From Rubrivirga marina (GTDB lineage: Bacteria; Bacteroidota; Rhodothermia; Rhodothermales; Rubricoccaceae): a stretch of DNA of 64,000 nucleotides. A program made the position numbers and the translations under genes. Positions within the stretch are counted from its first letter, which is position 1, and each line of letters begins with the position of its first letter. The stretch is taken from the NCBI RefSeq assembly GCF_002283365.1, contig NZ_MQWD01000001.1:5948-69947 (forward strand). The letters run 5' to 3'. The notes beneath the pieces were generated by a model, which searched no databases, was not told the DNA's origin, and saw only the letters and a list, made by a program, of their open reading frames with translations. Shown piece by piece: positions 24,678 to 32,690 of this stretch.

Positions 24678-25154
24678 ATGCCTCTCCCCCTCCGCCTCGG
24701 CCTGCTCGTGGCCACCCTCGCCGTCGCCGGCTGCGACTCCGTCGGCGACGACGCCCTCATCACCCGCTACTCCGGCCCCGAGATCACCGAGGCGGACGCG
24801 ACCGTCCCCAACCCGCCGTTCGGCCCCGCGGGCTGGCAGGCCAGCGGCGCGACCGGCACGGCCCCGCACGTCTCGCTCTCGCGAACGACCCTCTGCGGCG
24901 ACGAGTGCAGCCGGACGCTCACGCTCCGCTTCGCCGGCTCCCCGCGCGACGAACTCCCCTCGTCGGTCGAGGGACGTGTCGTCGTCCAGCAGTACAATCC
25001 CGAGGGGCGCACGGAGACCGACCTGTCCGTTCGCCGCGTCGAGGTTCAGGACTGGGGACCAGAGGTCTACAGCGGCGTCGCCGTCGTCGACGCCGGGATT
25101 GGCGTGGACCGCGTCGTATTCTGGGTCGGCGAGCCGTTCCCCGTCACCGAGTAG
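24678..25154 (+). CDS. Small lipoprotein of unknown function
   Basis: A 158-residue predicted lipoprotein. The ATG at 24678 gives a textbook signal LRLGLLVATLAVAGCDS with the lipidated cysteine at residue 20; an in-frame ATG at 24597 would hide it. The mature part has two cysteines in TTLCGDECSRTLTL that may pair, and short beta-strand-like segments ending in VVFWVGEPFPVTE. No family is recognised. It is transcribed divergently from the arginine operon. Confidence 0.6.
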   Translation: MPLPLRLGLLVATLAVAGCDSVGDDALITRYSGPEITEADATVPNPPFGPAGWQASGATGTAPHVSLSRTTLCGDECSRTLTLRFAGSPRDELPSSVEGRVVVQQYNPEGRTETDLSVRRVEVQDWGPEVYSGVAVVDAGIGVDRVVFWVGEPFPVTE

Positions 25155-25192
25155 CCCCGCCGGCGGCACGGAGCGCCAGCGGGGCGAGGGGT

Positions 25193-25214
25193 CCCGCCTC
25201 AGTGCCGAGGCGGG
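25193..25214. repeat. CCGCCTC/GAGGCGG gene-end palindrome
   Basis: CCCGCCTC and GAGGCGGG arms around AGTGCC, between the convergent lipoprotein and Sak4-like genes. Member of the dispersed palindrome family. Confidence 0.7.
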
Positions 25215-25227
25215 AGGAGTCGGCGGG

Positions 25228-26226
25228 CTACGCAGCCTTCTTCCGCTTGCTCACCTTGACCTCCGGCTCGGCCGTCGCCGCGCTGTCGCCGGACGTCGCG
25301 TAGCGGTCGCGCATCCGGTCGAGGAGGTCTTCGCGGTCCGCCGCGGTCAGCTCGTCGAGGTCCTGGACGCCGCAGTAATGACGCGCGGCGAGGAGCACCT
25401 GCGGGCGGCCGAGGCCGAAGCCCTCGGCCTCGGCGAGGAGGTCGGCGAGGGTGGGGCCGGCGGGGTGCGCGAGGGCCGGCTCGGGCAACACCCCCGGGGC
25501 AGGCGTCTCGACGGGCGCCGGGCCGACGCCGAGCTCCGCGAGCACGTCGGCGAAGTCCGGGTTCTCGAACACGGTCCCGACCGGGAGGTCCGGCGCGTTC
25601 GACTTCACGACGGTCGCGACGCGCTTCGTCTCGAACCCGTCCTGCCGCAACGACAGCTCCAGCATCACGTCGACGAAGTACTCCAGCCCGGACGACGTCA
25701 TGGGCAGCACGCGGCCCATCTCGTTCTCCTCGCGGTCCTGCTTGCCGCGCGCCGCGATCTGGTCCGTGATGACGACGCACGCGCCGGAGTCGACGCAGAG
25801 GCGACGGAGGACCTCCTGGAACACGACCTGGTCGGCCTGGAGCTCCTCGGCGGACGGCTGGGCCGTCGGGTCGCCGGTCCGCTCGCGGACGGCCTGAACG
25901 GTCGCGCGGTGCTTCCGGCCGAAGTACATGGCCCACGAGTCGAGGGCGAAGCAGCCGTAGCCCTGCTCGGCGCGGCCCTCACCGAGGGCCCAGTCGACGA
26001 ACGGGAGGAGCTCGTCGGGGTGCTCGACCTCAATGGCGTCGTAGTGCGAGCCGTCGGCACCGGGGAGGAGCCGGGCCTTCCGCTCGGTGTCGAAAAAGCA
26101 GAGGCGGCCGAGGCCGGCGTCCGCCAGGGAGGCGGCGAACCAGCTCTTGCCGGTGCCCGCAGGCCCGCGGACGGCGACGACGAGGCGCCGCTGCTGCGGC
26201 CGGCGGCTGAGGGGGTGGACAGTCAT
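25228..26226 (-). CDS. RecA-like AAA ATPase (AAA_24, Sak4-like)
   Basis: A 332-residue P-loop ATPase. VVAVRGPAGTGKSWFAASL is the Walker A, CFFDTERKARLLPG follows the family's early acidic strand, and GCFALDSWAMYFGRKH and ACVVITDQIAARG give the Walker B-like and sensor strands. This is the AAA_24/Sak4 RecA-type family, usually met in phages as a helper of single-strand annealing. A lysine-rich C-terminus (VKVSKRKKAA) follows. The ATG at 26226 fits the fold; an upstream ATG at 26283 adds residues that overlap the regulatory motif. With the Rad52-like gene it shares a promoter motif, so a common recombination pathway is likely. Confidence 0.78.
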   Translation of the reverse strand: MTVHPLSRRPQQRRLVVAVRGPAGTGKSWFAASLADAGLGRLCFFDTERKARLLPGADGSHYDAIEVEHPDELLPFVDWALGEGRAEQGYGCFALDSWAMYFGRKHRATVQAVRERTGDPTAQPSAEELQADQVVFQEVLRRLCVDSGACVVITDQIAARGKQDREENEMGRVLPMTSSGLEYFVDVMLELSLRQDGFETKRVATVVKSNAPDLPVGTVFENPDFADVLAELGVGPAPVETPAPGVLPEPALAHPAGPTLADLLAEAEGFGLGRPQVLLAARHYCGVQDLDELTAADREDLLDRMRDRYATSGDSAATAEPEVKVSKRKKAA

Positions 26227-26267
26227 GGTTTCGTGGGGGATCGCCAGTGTGCTCCAGCGTAGGGCGG

Positions 26268-26291
26268 GCGGGGTGTCATCCATGCGTCACA
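26268..26291 (-). promoter_or_regulatory. Shared bipartite motif, copy 2 (Sak4-like gene)
   Basis: Minus strand: TGTGACG, 5 bases, ATGACACCCCGC, ending 42 bases before the ATG. Same spacing as copies 1 and 3. A CACACGTGTG palindrome overlaps its upstream edge. Confidence 0.55.
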
Positions 26292-26343
26292 CGTGTGCGA
26301 CAGAAGGTGGAGCGTGGGCAGATCTCCACCCACGCTCCACGCG

Positions 26344-27099
26344 CTACGACGCCTTCCGAAGCGGTGGCCGGTCGACCTCGACCTTCCGGAGCGGCCGGTC
26401 GGCGTAGGGGCCCCAGACAGACTCGAAGCGGCGGTCGAGCCGGCGGACGAGGACGTGGGGCGCCTGCCCGTTGGCGACGTGCCAGAGGTGCCGCTCGGGC
26501 GAGCCGCCGTCGGCGTCGAGCGCGTACGGGACGAGGACGCTCGGCTGCTCGGGTCGGACCGTGACCTGCTTCGCCTCCGCGCTCGCGAGCGTCCGGAGGT
26601 TGACCTGGCCCCGCTCCGAGAAGAGATCGGCGTCCCACTGGCTAGCGAGGTAGAGCACGTCGTCCATGTGGCCGAGGAGGTCCGACCCTCGGAGGCGGTA
26701 GATCGTGTCGACGGCGCCGTGGGCCAGGAGCGTGGCGTCGCGGCGGAGGCGCCGGTCGTGTTCGCGGAGCGCGCGGCTGCCCGTGGCGCCTCCCGACTCG
26801 AACGCGACACGCCGGACCTCGGGCGCGCCGTCGCCGGTGTCGACGGGCACCTCGACCACGAGGTCGAGCGTGAAGAACGCCGGGCCGGTCCCGGACTCGG
26901 GCCAGTCGGCGGAGGCGGGCACCTCGACCTCGACCTCGGAGCGGAGGTGGGCGTCCTCGCGGATGTGCTTGACAAGGTGCCAAGCCAGCTCGTCCTGGAC
27001 GGCGCCGGGGTACGGCGGCTCGTAGTGCGGGCCGGCGGCGAGGGAGGTGGCCCAGTCGGTGGGGTCGCCGAGGCGGGCGGGGGTGGGTACGCGGGTCAT
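26344..27099 (-). CDS. Hypothetical protein next to the Sak4-like ATPase
   Basis: A 251-residue soluble protein without signal or membrane segments. It has a mixed alpha/beta pattern with strands such as PAFFTLDLVVEVPVD and VRRVAFESGG, then a helical middle rich in Arg and Leu. I do not recognise a family; the acidic strands recall nuclease-like folds but the required lysine is not seen, so I make no such claim. Its promoter carries the motif shared with the Rad52-like and Sak4-like genes, and the latter starts 117 bases downstream, so a role with DNA recombination is a reasonable guess. Confidence 0.6.
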   Translation of the reverse strand: MTRVPTPARLGDPTDWATSLAAGPHYEPPYPGAVQDELAWHLVKHIREDAHLRSEVEVEVPASADWPESGTGPAFFTLDLVVEVPVDTGDGAPEVRRVAFESGGATGSRALREHDRRLRRDATLLAHGAVDTIYRLRGSDLLGHMDDVLYLASQWDADLFSERGQVNLRTLASAEAKQVTVRPEQPSVLVPYALDADGGSPERHLWHVANGQAPHVLVRRLDRRFESVWGPYADRPLRKVEVDRPPLRKAS

Positions 27100-27162
27100 G
27101 TCGACAGCGGTAGGGAAGGGCTGCGCGGGCTCTCGCGAACGCGCACGCGTATGGTATAGGGT

Positions 27163-27185
27163 GCGGGTGCCACCGGAATGTCACA
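27163..27185 (-). promoter_or_regulatory. Shared bipartite motif, copy 3 (hypothetical gene)
   Basis: Minus strand: TGTGACA, 5 bases, GTGGCACCCGC, then CCTATACCAT, in which TATACC could be the -10 hexamer. The gene starts 63 bases after the motif. Confidence 0.55.
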
Positions 27186-27261
27186 GCCTGCCGGCCGGTG
27201 ACAGCCCTCCCCCGCCCGCTTCCTCGACGGACCCCGAACGCCCTCCGCCCCCGGTTCCGGC

Positions 27262-29268
27262 TCAGCGCACCACGACGAGCGGCCGCCGCGCGAGCGTCGC
27301 CCCGCCGTCCACCACGCGGAGGACGTACGCCCCGGCCGCCAGCCCGCCCACCTCGACGGTCTGCTCAGCCGAGACGAGCGCCGCCGTCAGGACGAGCTTG
27401 CCGAGGGCGTCGTAGACCTCGACGCGCCGGTCGAGCGAGGGTGCCACACCGGACAGGGTGAACCGCCCGCGCGCCGGGTTGGGGAAGACGCGGATCGCCG
27501 CGACCTCCGGTCCGTCCTCGGCGGCCGTCCCCAGCGCCTCGACCACGATCCGGTCGAGGTTGAACGGCGCCTCGGTGCCGGCGTCGACCCGGAACCGGAA
27601 CGGCTGGACGCCGGCGGCCAGCCGCATCGTCTGGCTCACGGCCGCGAGCGTCTGCCAGTCGCCCGTCTGCGGGACGGCGAACGTGGGGCTGAACGAAGGG
27701 CCGGACGCGAACGAGAACAGCCCCCCACCGTCCTGCGACGCCACGTACGCCGTGACCTCGTAGCGGGCCGTCTCGGCCACGTCGACGGTGTACTCGACCC
27801 ATTCGCCATCGGCGACGTAGGCGAGCTGGAAGCCCCCGTCGTCGCGCGCCTCGAGGTCGACGCCCTCGTCCGGGCGATAGGCCCCAGGGATGTTCGCCGA
27901 CTCGGTGTCGTGGTACGTCAGGCCCTCGCCGCCGACGTCGTAGTCCTCGGCCTCGATGGTGCCGGGAAGCGCGACCGGCGCGCCCCCGTACGGCGCCCGC
28001 TCGTACGGCACGACCGTCACGCGCTGCGGGTACGAGACCTTGTCCGGCCCGCCGTCCGTCCGCGAGACGACGCGGTAGGTGTAGTCGCCCGGCCCGCCGC
28101 GGAGCGTGTCGACGTAGGCCGTGAGCGCGCCGTCGATCTCGGCGACGGTCCGGTACGGCTCGGTCCCGAAGCGACGCTCGACGACGAGGCCGGCGCTCTG
28201 GGCCGGCGCGTCCCACGAGAGCACCACGAGGGTGTCGCTCGTGAGCGACGCCGCGAACCGGTTGGGGCCGTCGGGGAACGTGGAGATCAGGATGTCCTTG
28301 ACGTCGTTCCAGTCGCGGTCCTGGCGCTCGTAGACGCGGAAGTCGCCGCCGTCGTCCCAGACCTGGAACGGGATGCCGTGCTCGAGGGCGCCGGCCACAA
28401 ACGCGCCGTAGTGGCGCATCCTCGAGTTGTAGTCGCCGCTCCGGATCGCGCCGAACTCGCTCAGGATGGCCGGCACGCCTGTCGAGGCGGACCAGTCCGC
28501 GACCTGCTGGAAGGCCTGGGCGAGCTGGTTCCGGTCCGACGTCGAGCCCCACGTCCCCTGCCCTTCGAGCCCGAACAGGTAGGGGTCGTACGAGTGGTAG
28601 TAGCCGATGACGTACGGGTCGTCGGGGATCCGGGCGGCGAGGAGCTGCTGACGCGACGACCAGCTCGCGCCGGAGTAGAGCACGATCCGCGTCGGGTTCG
28701 TCCGGCGGATGATGGGGAGCACGCGGGCGTTCATGTCGTCCGTGTCCGCGAGCGTCATCGGGAGGAACGGCTCGTTGAGGATCTCGAACAGGAGCCGGTC
28801 GGACTTGTCCTGAAACCGCGTGGCGACCTGGCTCCAGAGGCTGTCGAGGCGGGCCTGGAGGACCGGGTTGTCGTAGTCCTCCTTGATCCAGTCGTCGTGG
28901 TGCGCGTTGAGGATGACGAAGAGGTCCCGTTCCAGCCCCCAGTCGACGACCTGCTCGACGCGGTCCATCCACGCCTCGTCGACCGCGAACGGGGCCGACG
29001 TGCCGAGGTGCTGGTCCCAGCGGACCGGGATGCGGACGGTCGAGAAGCCCGCCTCGGCGTAGTCGTCGAAGTAGTGCTCCTGGGCCGGGCCGTTGTTCCA
29101 GGCGCCCTCCTGCGGCGGCTCGAGCGTGTTGCCGAGGTTGATGCCGCGGCCCATCTGCGCGGCGGCCTCAGCGGGCGTGAGTTGGGCGTGGGCGGGCGTC
29201 GCGAGCGCGACGAGCGTCGCCAGCGGGAGCAGACGGGCCCAGTGCAGGCGGGCGGAGAGACGCGTCAT
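27262..29268 (-). CDS. Secreted GH5 cellulase/endoglucanase with CBM6-like module and T9SS sorting domain
   Basis: A 668-residue modular enzyme. Residues 1-29 are a signal peptide ending AHAQ. Residues 35-335 form a GH5 barrel: GRGINLGNTLE, the acid/base Glu166 in FEILNEP and the nucleophile Glu271 in ILSEFGA. A fibronectin-like segment follows (about 345-430), then a CBM6-like module starting PGTIEAEDYDVGGEG (about 440-590), and a type-A sorting domain VFPNPARGRFTLSGV to the end. It should hydrolyse beta-1,4-glucans or mannans outside the cell. A cre-like GAAAACGCTTTC site lies 45 bases upstream, consistent with sugar control. Confidence 0.92.
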   Translation of the reverse strand: MTRLSARLHWARLLPLATLVALATPAHAQLTPAEAAAQMGRGINLGNTLEPPQEGAWNNGPAQEHYFDDYAEAGFSTVRIPVRWDQHLGTSAPFAVDEAWMDRVEQVVDWGLERDLFVILNAHHDDWIKEDYDNPVLQARLDSLWSQVATRFQDKSDRLLFEILNEPFLPMTLADTDDMNARVLPIIRRTNPTRIVLYSGASWSSRQQLLAARIPDDPYVIGYYHSYDPYLFGLEGQGTWGSTSDRNQLAQAFQQVADWSASTGVPAILSEFGAIRSGDYNSRMRHYGAFVAGALEHGIPFQVWDDGGDFRVYERQDRDWNDVKDILISTFPDGPNRFAASLTSDTLVVLSWDAPAQSAGLVVERRFGTEPYRTVAEIDGALTAYVDTLRGGPGDYTYRVVSRTDGGPDKVSYPQRVTVVPYERAPYGGAPVALPGTIEAEDYDVGGEGLTYHDTESANIPGAYRPDEGVDLEARDDGGFQLAYVADGEWVEYTVDVAETARYEVTAYVASQDGGGLFSFASGPSFSPTFAVPQTGDWQTLAAVSQTMRLAAGVQPFRFRVDAGTEAPFNLDRIVVEALGTAAEDGPEVAAIRVFPNPARGRFTLSGVAPSLDRRVEVYDALGKLVLTAALVSAEQTVEVGGLAAGAYVLRVVDGGATLARRPLVVVR

Positions 29269-29312
29269 GGCGACGACCTTGGGGGGCGGAAGGAAACACG
29301 CGGCGGCCGTGC

Positions 29313-29324
29313 GAAAACGCTTTC
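29313..29324. promoter_or_regulatory. cre-like element between the GH5 and barrel-fusion genes
   Basis: GAAAACGCTTTC, an imperfect palindrome of the AAnCGnTT type bound by LacI/CcpA-family proteins, in the divergent intergenic region. It may belong with the GAAGCGCTTC sites elsewhere in the window. Confidence 0.4.
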
Positions 29325-29436
29325 AGCCGCCTCGGCCGAAGATAGCGGCGAGCCCTGCCGGGCCAATCTGAGGCCCCGCCTGAGACTCGGCCCCGCCCCC
29401 GGGCGGCCTACCTTCCCTCCCCCCGGACGCCCCCCG

Positions 29437-32400
29437 ATGCCCCGTCTCCGCCTCGTCCTCCTCGCCGCGCTCGCGGCGCTCGTCGCCAGCGGCCCGGCCG
29501 CGCAGGTCGGCTTCAGCTACTTCAACGGGCGGAACCACCCCGAGCTCGACTGGCAGGTGGCCACGACCGAGCACTTCGAGATCATCTACCCCGCCCGCCT
29601 CGCCGGCATCGAGGCCGAGGCCGCGGCGGTCGCCGAGGCGACCTACGACGCGCTCACCGTCAACTTCGCGACCGACTCGGCGGCCATCGCCTTCGACGAC
29701 CCGATCCGGATCTACCTCTCCGACGAGGACGAGATCGCCAACGGGATCGCCTACAACGTCGGCGGGAGCGGGTTCACGACCATCTGGGTCCACGTCAACG
29801 ACACGGCCGAGATCTGGACCGGCGACGTCAAGTGGCTGCGGAAGGTGATCGCCCACGAGGTGGCCCACCTCATCCACTACCGCGCGGTCCGCTCGAACCT
29901 CGGCCTCCTGGACATCTTCTTCGCCGACCCCTTCCCGGGCTTCTGGACCGAGGGCCTCGCCCAGTACGCGACCGAGCGGTGGGACGCCCAGCGCGGCGAC
30001 CGCTGGCTGCGGACGGCGACGTTCGAGGACCGCCTGAGCTACACCGACGGCTCGTCGCCCCAGAACGGCCGGCTCCGCTACGCCGTCGGCAACAGCCAGG
30101 TGCGGTACCTCGCCCAGAGCCGCGGCGACTCGACGCTCGCGCAGATCCTCGCCCACCGGATCCCGGTGCTCCTCGGCCTCGGCCGCGTCCACGACTTCCG
30201 GACGGCGTTCGAGGCCGTGACCAAACAGAGCTACACCGAGTTCAACGAGGAGTGGCGGAAGCACGTCAACGTGTACTACAACACGCAGGCGGGGCAGATG
30301 GAGCGGCTCGACTCGCTCGACGCCAAGCCGTTCGGGCTGCCTGGCCAAGTCGTCTACGACGTCTCGTTCAGCCCGGACACGATGTGGGTCGCGGGCGTCG
30401 TCCTGCCGAGCCTCGCGCGGCCCGTCCGCCGCCTCATCGTCGTCGACAACCCCGGGGCCGACTCGACGCGGGCCCGCGAGCTGCGGATTCTGGCGGAGGG
30501 CTCGATCACCGGCCCCGTCGACTGGAGCCCGGACGGGCAGCGGATCGCCTTCGCGCGGACGCGCCGCGGCGCCTACGGCTCGCTCCTCAACGACCTCTAC
30601 GTCGTGAACGCCGAGGGCGGCGGGCTCCGCCGGCTCACGACCGACCGCCGCGCCGTCTCCCCCACGTTCGCGCCCGACGGCCGGAGCCTCGCCTTCGTCG
30701 GCAGCGACGGGACGACGGCGAACCTGTTCGCGCTCGACCTCGACACGAACGAGGAGCGCCCGTTGACAGCCTTCACCGGCGACGTCCAGATCACGACGGC
30801 GCGGTGGAGCCCGGACGGGGCCCGCATCGCGTTCGCCCTGTTCGACGAGGACGGCACCCGCGACCTCGCCGTGCTCGACGTGGCCACGGGCGAGGTCGCC
30901 CGCCTCGGCACCGCGCCCGAGGCGGACCGGGCCGAGCGCGACGACCGGATCCCGATCTGGAGCCCGACCGGCGACTCGCTGGCCTTCACGTCGCTCCGCG
31001 ACCGGGCGCCGAATGCGTTCACGGCGCCGGTCGAGCGCGCGAGCACCCGACCGGACACGCCTCCGGCTCCGGAGCCGAGTTCGCCGTTGGAGCCGACCGA
31101 CCTCGGGCGTGGCATGGACATCGGACGCGGTGCGGTCCTCGGGCCCATCACCTCGCCGCCGGTCGAGGAGCGCGTCACCTTCCTCTACGACGGCGCGACG
31201 GTCCACGACTGGCTCCCGCCAGACAGCCTCCACCCGGCCGGGCGGCTGGTGCTCGTGGCGAGCGAGACGAAGCGCCGCGACCGCGTGTTCGTCGTCGACG
31301 CCCGCCGCCGGCCGACGGTCGTCTCGGACTCGGTCGAGGTCCCGCCGGCCTACGCCGCGTGGACGACGCACCGGCCGCCGCGGACCGTCCCCGACGCGAT
31401 CGCCCCCGACCCGTCGCTCATCCGTGAGCGCCGCGAGTACAACTCGTGGACGAACATCACGCACGCCATCACGCTCGGCCTTCCCTACGGCGACCCCGGC
31501 GAGGACGGCGAGCTGTTCACGTCGGACGACGACTGGGGCGCGTTCGCCAACTCGCTGTTTCTGGAGCCGCTCGGGAAGCACCAGCTGGCGCTGCTGGCGG
31601 GCGTCTCCGTCACCCGGCCCGTCGACAAGTCGTTCCTGCTGCTGTCGTACGTCAACCAGCAGTTCACGCCGACGCTGACGCTCGACCTCTACCGCTTCCC
31701 GTCGCCGTCGAGCTTCTACGGGTCGAGCGTGCTCGTCGAGGACCTCACCGGCGGCGACGTCTCGGCGACGTGGACGCTCGACCTCCTCGACCGGCCCTAC
31801 ACCACGACGCTCGCCGGCACGCGGCTCCGCTACGCCTACGCCAGCCCGCTCGCGCTCGACCGGTTCGACGACCTCGACGACACCGGCCTCGGCGTGCCCG
31901 AGGCGGGCACCCGGTTCGACGCCCAGGTCGGCGCGGCCTACAAGTTCCAGCGGCCGTACCGGTGGAACGTGATCACGCCGCTCGACGGGACCGGGCTGCG
32001 GGCGCGCGTCACGGCGGGGATCCCGGCGCTCGGCGGCGACACGTTCGTCCGCCCCGACGTGCTCGGCTACTGGGTCTCGCCGTCGCTCGGGTTCGGGCGG
32101 CTGTTCGTGCAGGGCCGGGCGACGGCCATCTTCGGCGAGACGCTCGCGCAGGACTACGTCGGGCTGGCGCGCTACGACGACGTCGACCTCCAGGCCCCGT
32201 TCGTCGGCGCCGTCACGCTCGACGACGCCGAGCGCGTCCGCGGGTACCGGCGCTACGCCGTCGGCACGCGGGCGCTGTTCGGGTCCGCCGAGTACCGGCT
32301 CCCGATCGTGGCGGACCTCAACACGACGCTCCTCGGGCTCGTCAAGCTGGGCCCCGTCTCGCCGTCCCTCTTCGTCGACGGCGGCCTCGTGTGGACGGGC

Positions 32401-32598
32401 GCCGACGTCGACAACGCTGCGCGGCGCGTGGGCGTGGGGGCCGAGCTGGCGAACGTCCTGTCGCTCGGCGGCTTCGAGCTGCGCCACGCCGTCGGGCTGG
32501 CGGCGCCGGCCTCGACGCTGGACGAGCTCTGGAACGGCACGCGCGGGGTCGATGACCTCGACCTGTACTACCGGATCCAGGCGGCCGTGCCCTTTTAG
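29437..32598 (+). CDS. Fusion of zinc-metalloprotease domain, TolB-like propeller and outer-membrane barrel
   Basis: A 1053-residue exported protein; the open frame extends 500 codons upstream antisense to the GH5 gene, but the ATG at 29437 gives a clear signal peptide (LVLLAALAALVASGPAAQ). Residues 25-300 are a peptidase-MA-like domain with HEVAH (HExxH) at about 148 and a downstream FWTEGLAQY Glu. Residues 310-560 contain WD40/TolB-type repeats (DWSPDGQRIAFAR, TFAPDGRSLAFVG, RWSPDGARIAFAL, IWSPTGDSLAFTS). Residues 680-1053 are strand-rich and end in LDLYYRIQAAVPF, an Omp85/BamA-like barrel ending. It is likely outer-membrane with a periplasmic protease. Substrates are unknown. Confidence 0.8.
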   Translation: MPRLRLVLLAALAALVASGPAAQVGFSYFNGRNHPELDWQVATTEHFEIIYPARLAGIEAEAAAVAEATYDALTVNFATDSAAIAFDDPIRIYLSDEDEIANGIAYNVGGSGFTTIWVHVNDTAEIWTGDVKWLRKVIAHEVAHLIHYRAVRSNLGLLDIFFADPFPGFWTEGLAQYATERWDAQRGDRWLRTATFEDRLSYTDGSSPQNGRLRYAVGNSQVRYLAQSRGDSTLAQILAHRIPVLLGLGRVHDFRTAFEAVTKQSYTEFNEEWRKHVNVYYNTQAGQMERLDSLDAKPFGLPGQVVYDVSFSPDTMWVAGVVLPSLARPVRRLIVVDNPGADSTRARELRILAEGSITGPVDWSPDGQRIAFARTRRGAYGSLLNDLYVVNAEGGGLRRLTTDRRAVSPTFAPDGRSLAFVGSDGTTANLFALDLDTNEERPLTAFTGDVQITTARWSPDGARIAFALFDEDGTRDLAVLDVATGEVARLGTAPEADRAERDDRIPIWSPTGDSLAFTSLRDRAPNAFTAPVERASTRPDTPPAPEPSSPLEPTDLGRGMDIGRGAVLGPITSPPVEERVTFLYDGATVHDWLPPDSLHPAGRLVLVASETKRRDRVFVVDARRRPTVVSDSVEVPPAYAAWTTHRPPRTVPDAIAPDPSLIRERREYNSWTNITHAITLGLPYGDPGEDGELFTSDDDWGAFANSLFLEPLGKHQLALLAGVSVTRPVDKSFLLLSYVNQQFTPTLTLDLYRFPSPSSFYGSSVLVEDLTGGDVSATWTLDLLDRPYTTTLAGTRLRYAYASPLALDRFDDLDDTGLGVPEAGTRFDAQVGAAYKFQRPYRWNVITPLDGTGLRARVTAGIPALGGDTFVRPDVLGYWVSPSLGFGRLFVQGRATAIFGETLAQDYVGLARYDDVDLQAPFVGAVTLDDAERVRGYRRYAVGTRALFGSAEYRLPIVADLNTTLLGLVKLGPVSPSLFVDGGLVWTGADVDNAARRVGVGAELANVLSLGGFELRHAVGLAAPASTLDELWNGTRGVDDLDLYYRIQAAVPF

Positions 32599-32600
32599 CC

Positions 32601-32630
32601 CTCCCCACCTCGGCGCCGAGGCGGGGGGAG
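32601..32630. repeat. CCTCGGCGCCGAGG palindrome
   Basis: CTCCCC and GGGGAG flank the core CCTCGGCGCCGAGG directly after the stop of the barrel-fusion gene. Member of the gene-end palindrome family; no T-run. Confidence 0.75.
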
Positions 32631-32690
32631 TGGGATGAGCCCGGTGAGCGACGAATTACGCTTGGGCAGGGGACGCTCTTCCCTGCCCCG

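Noticed and set aside
11187-27099. Prophage carrying the Rad52-like and Sak4-like genes
   Set aside because: No capsid, tail, terminase, portal or integrase genes; the intervening DNA is core metabolism with uniform composition.
27910-29436. 500-codon N-terminal extension of the barrel-fusion gene
   Set aside because: Antisense to the well-supported GH5 gene and of Arg/Val/Asp shadow composition; the signal peptide at 29437 marks the start.
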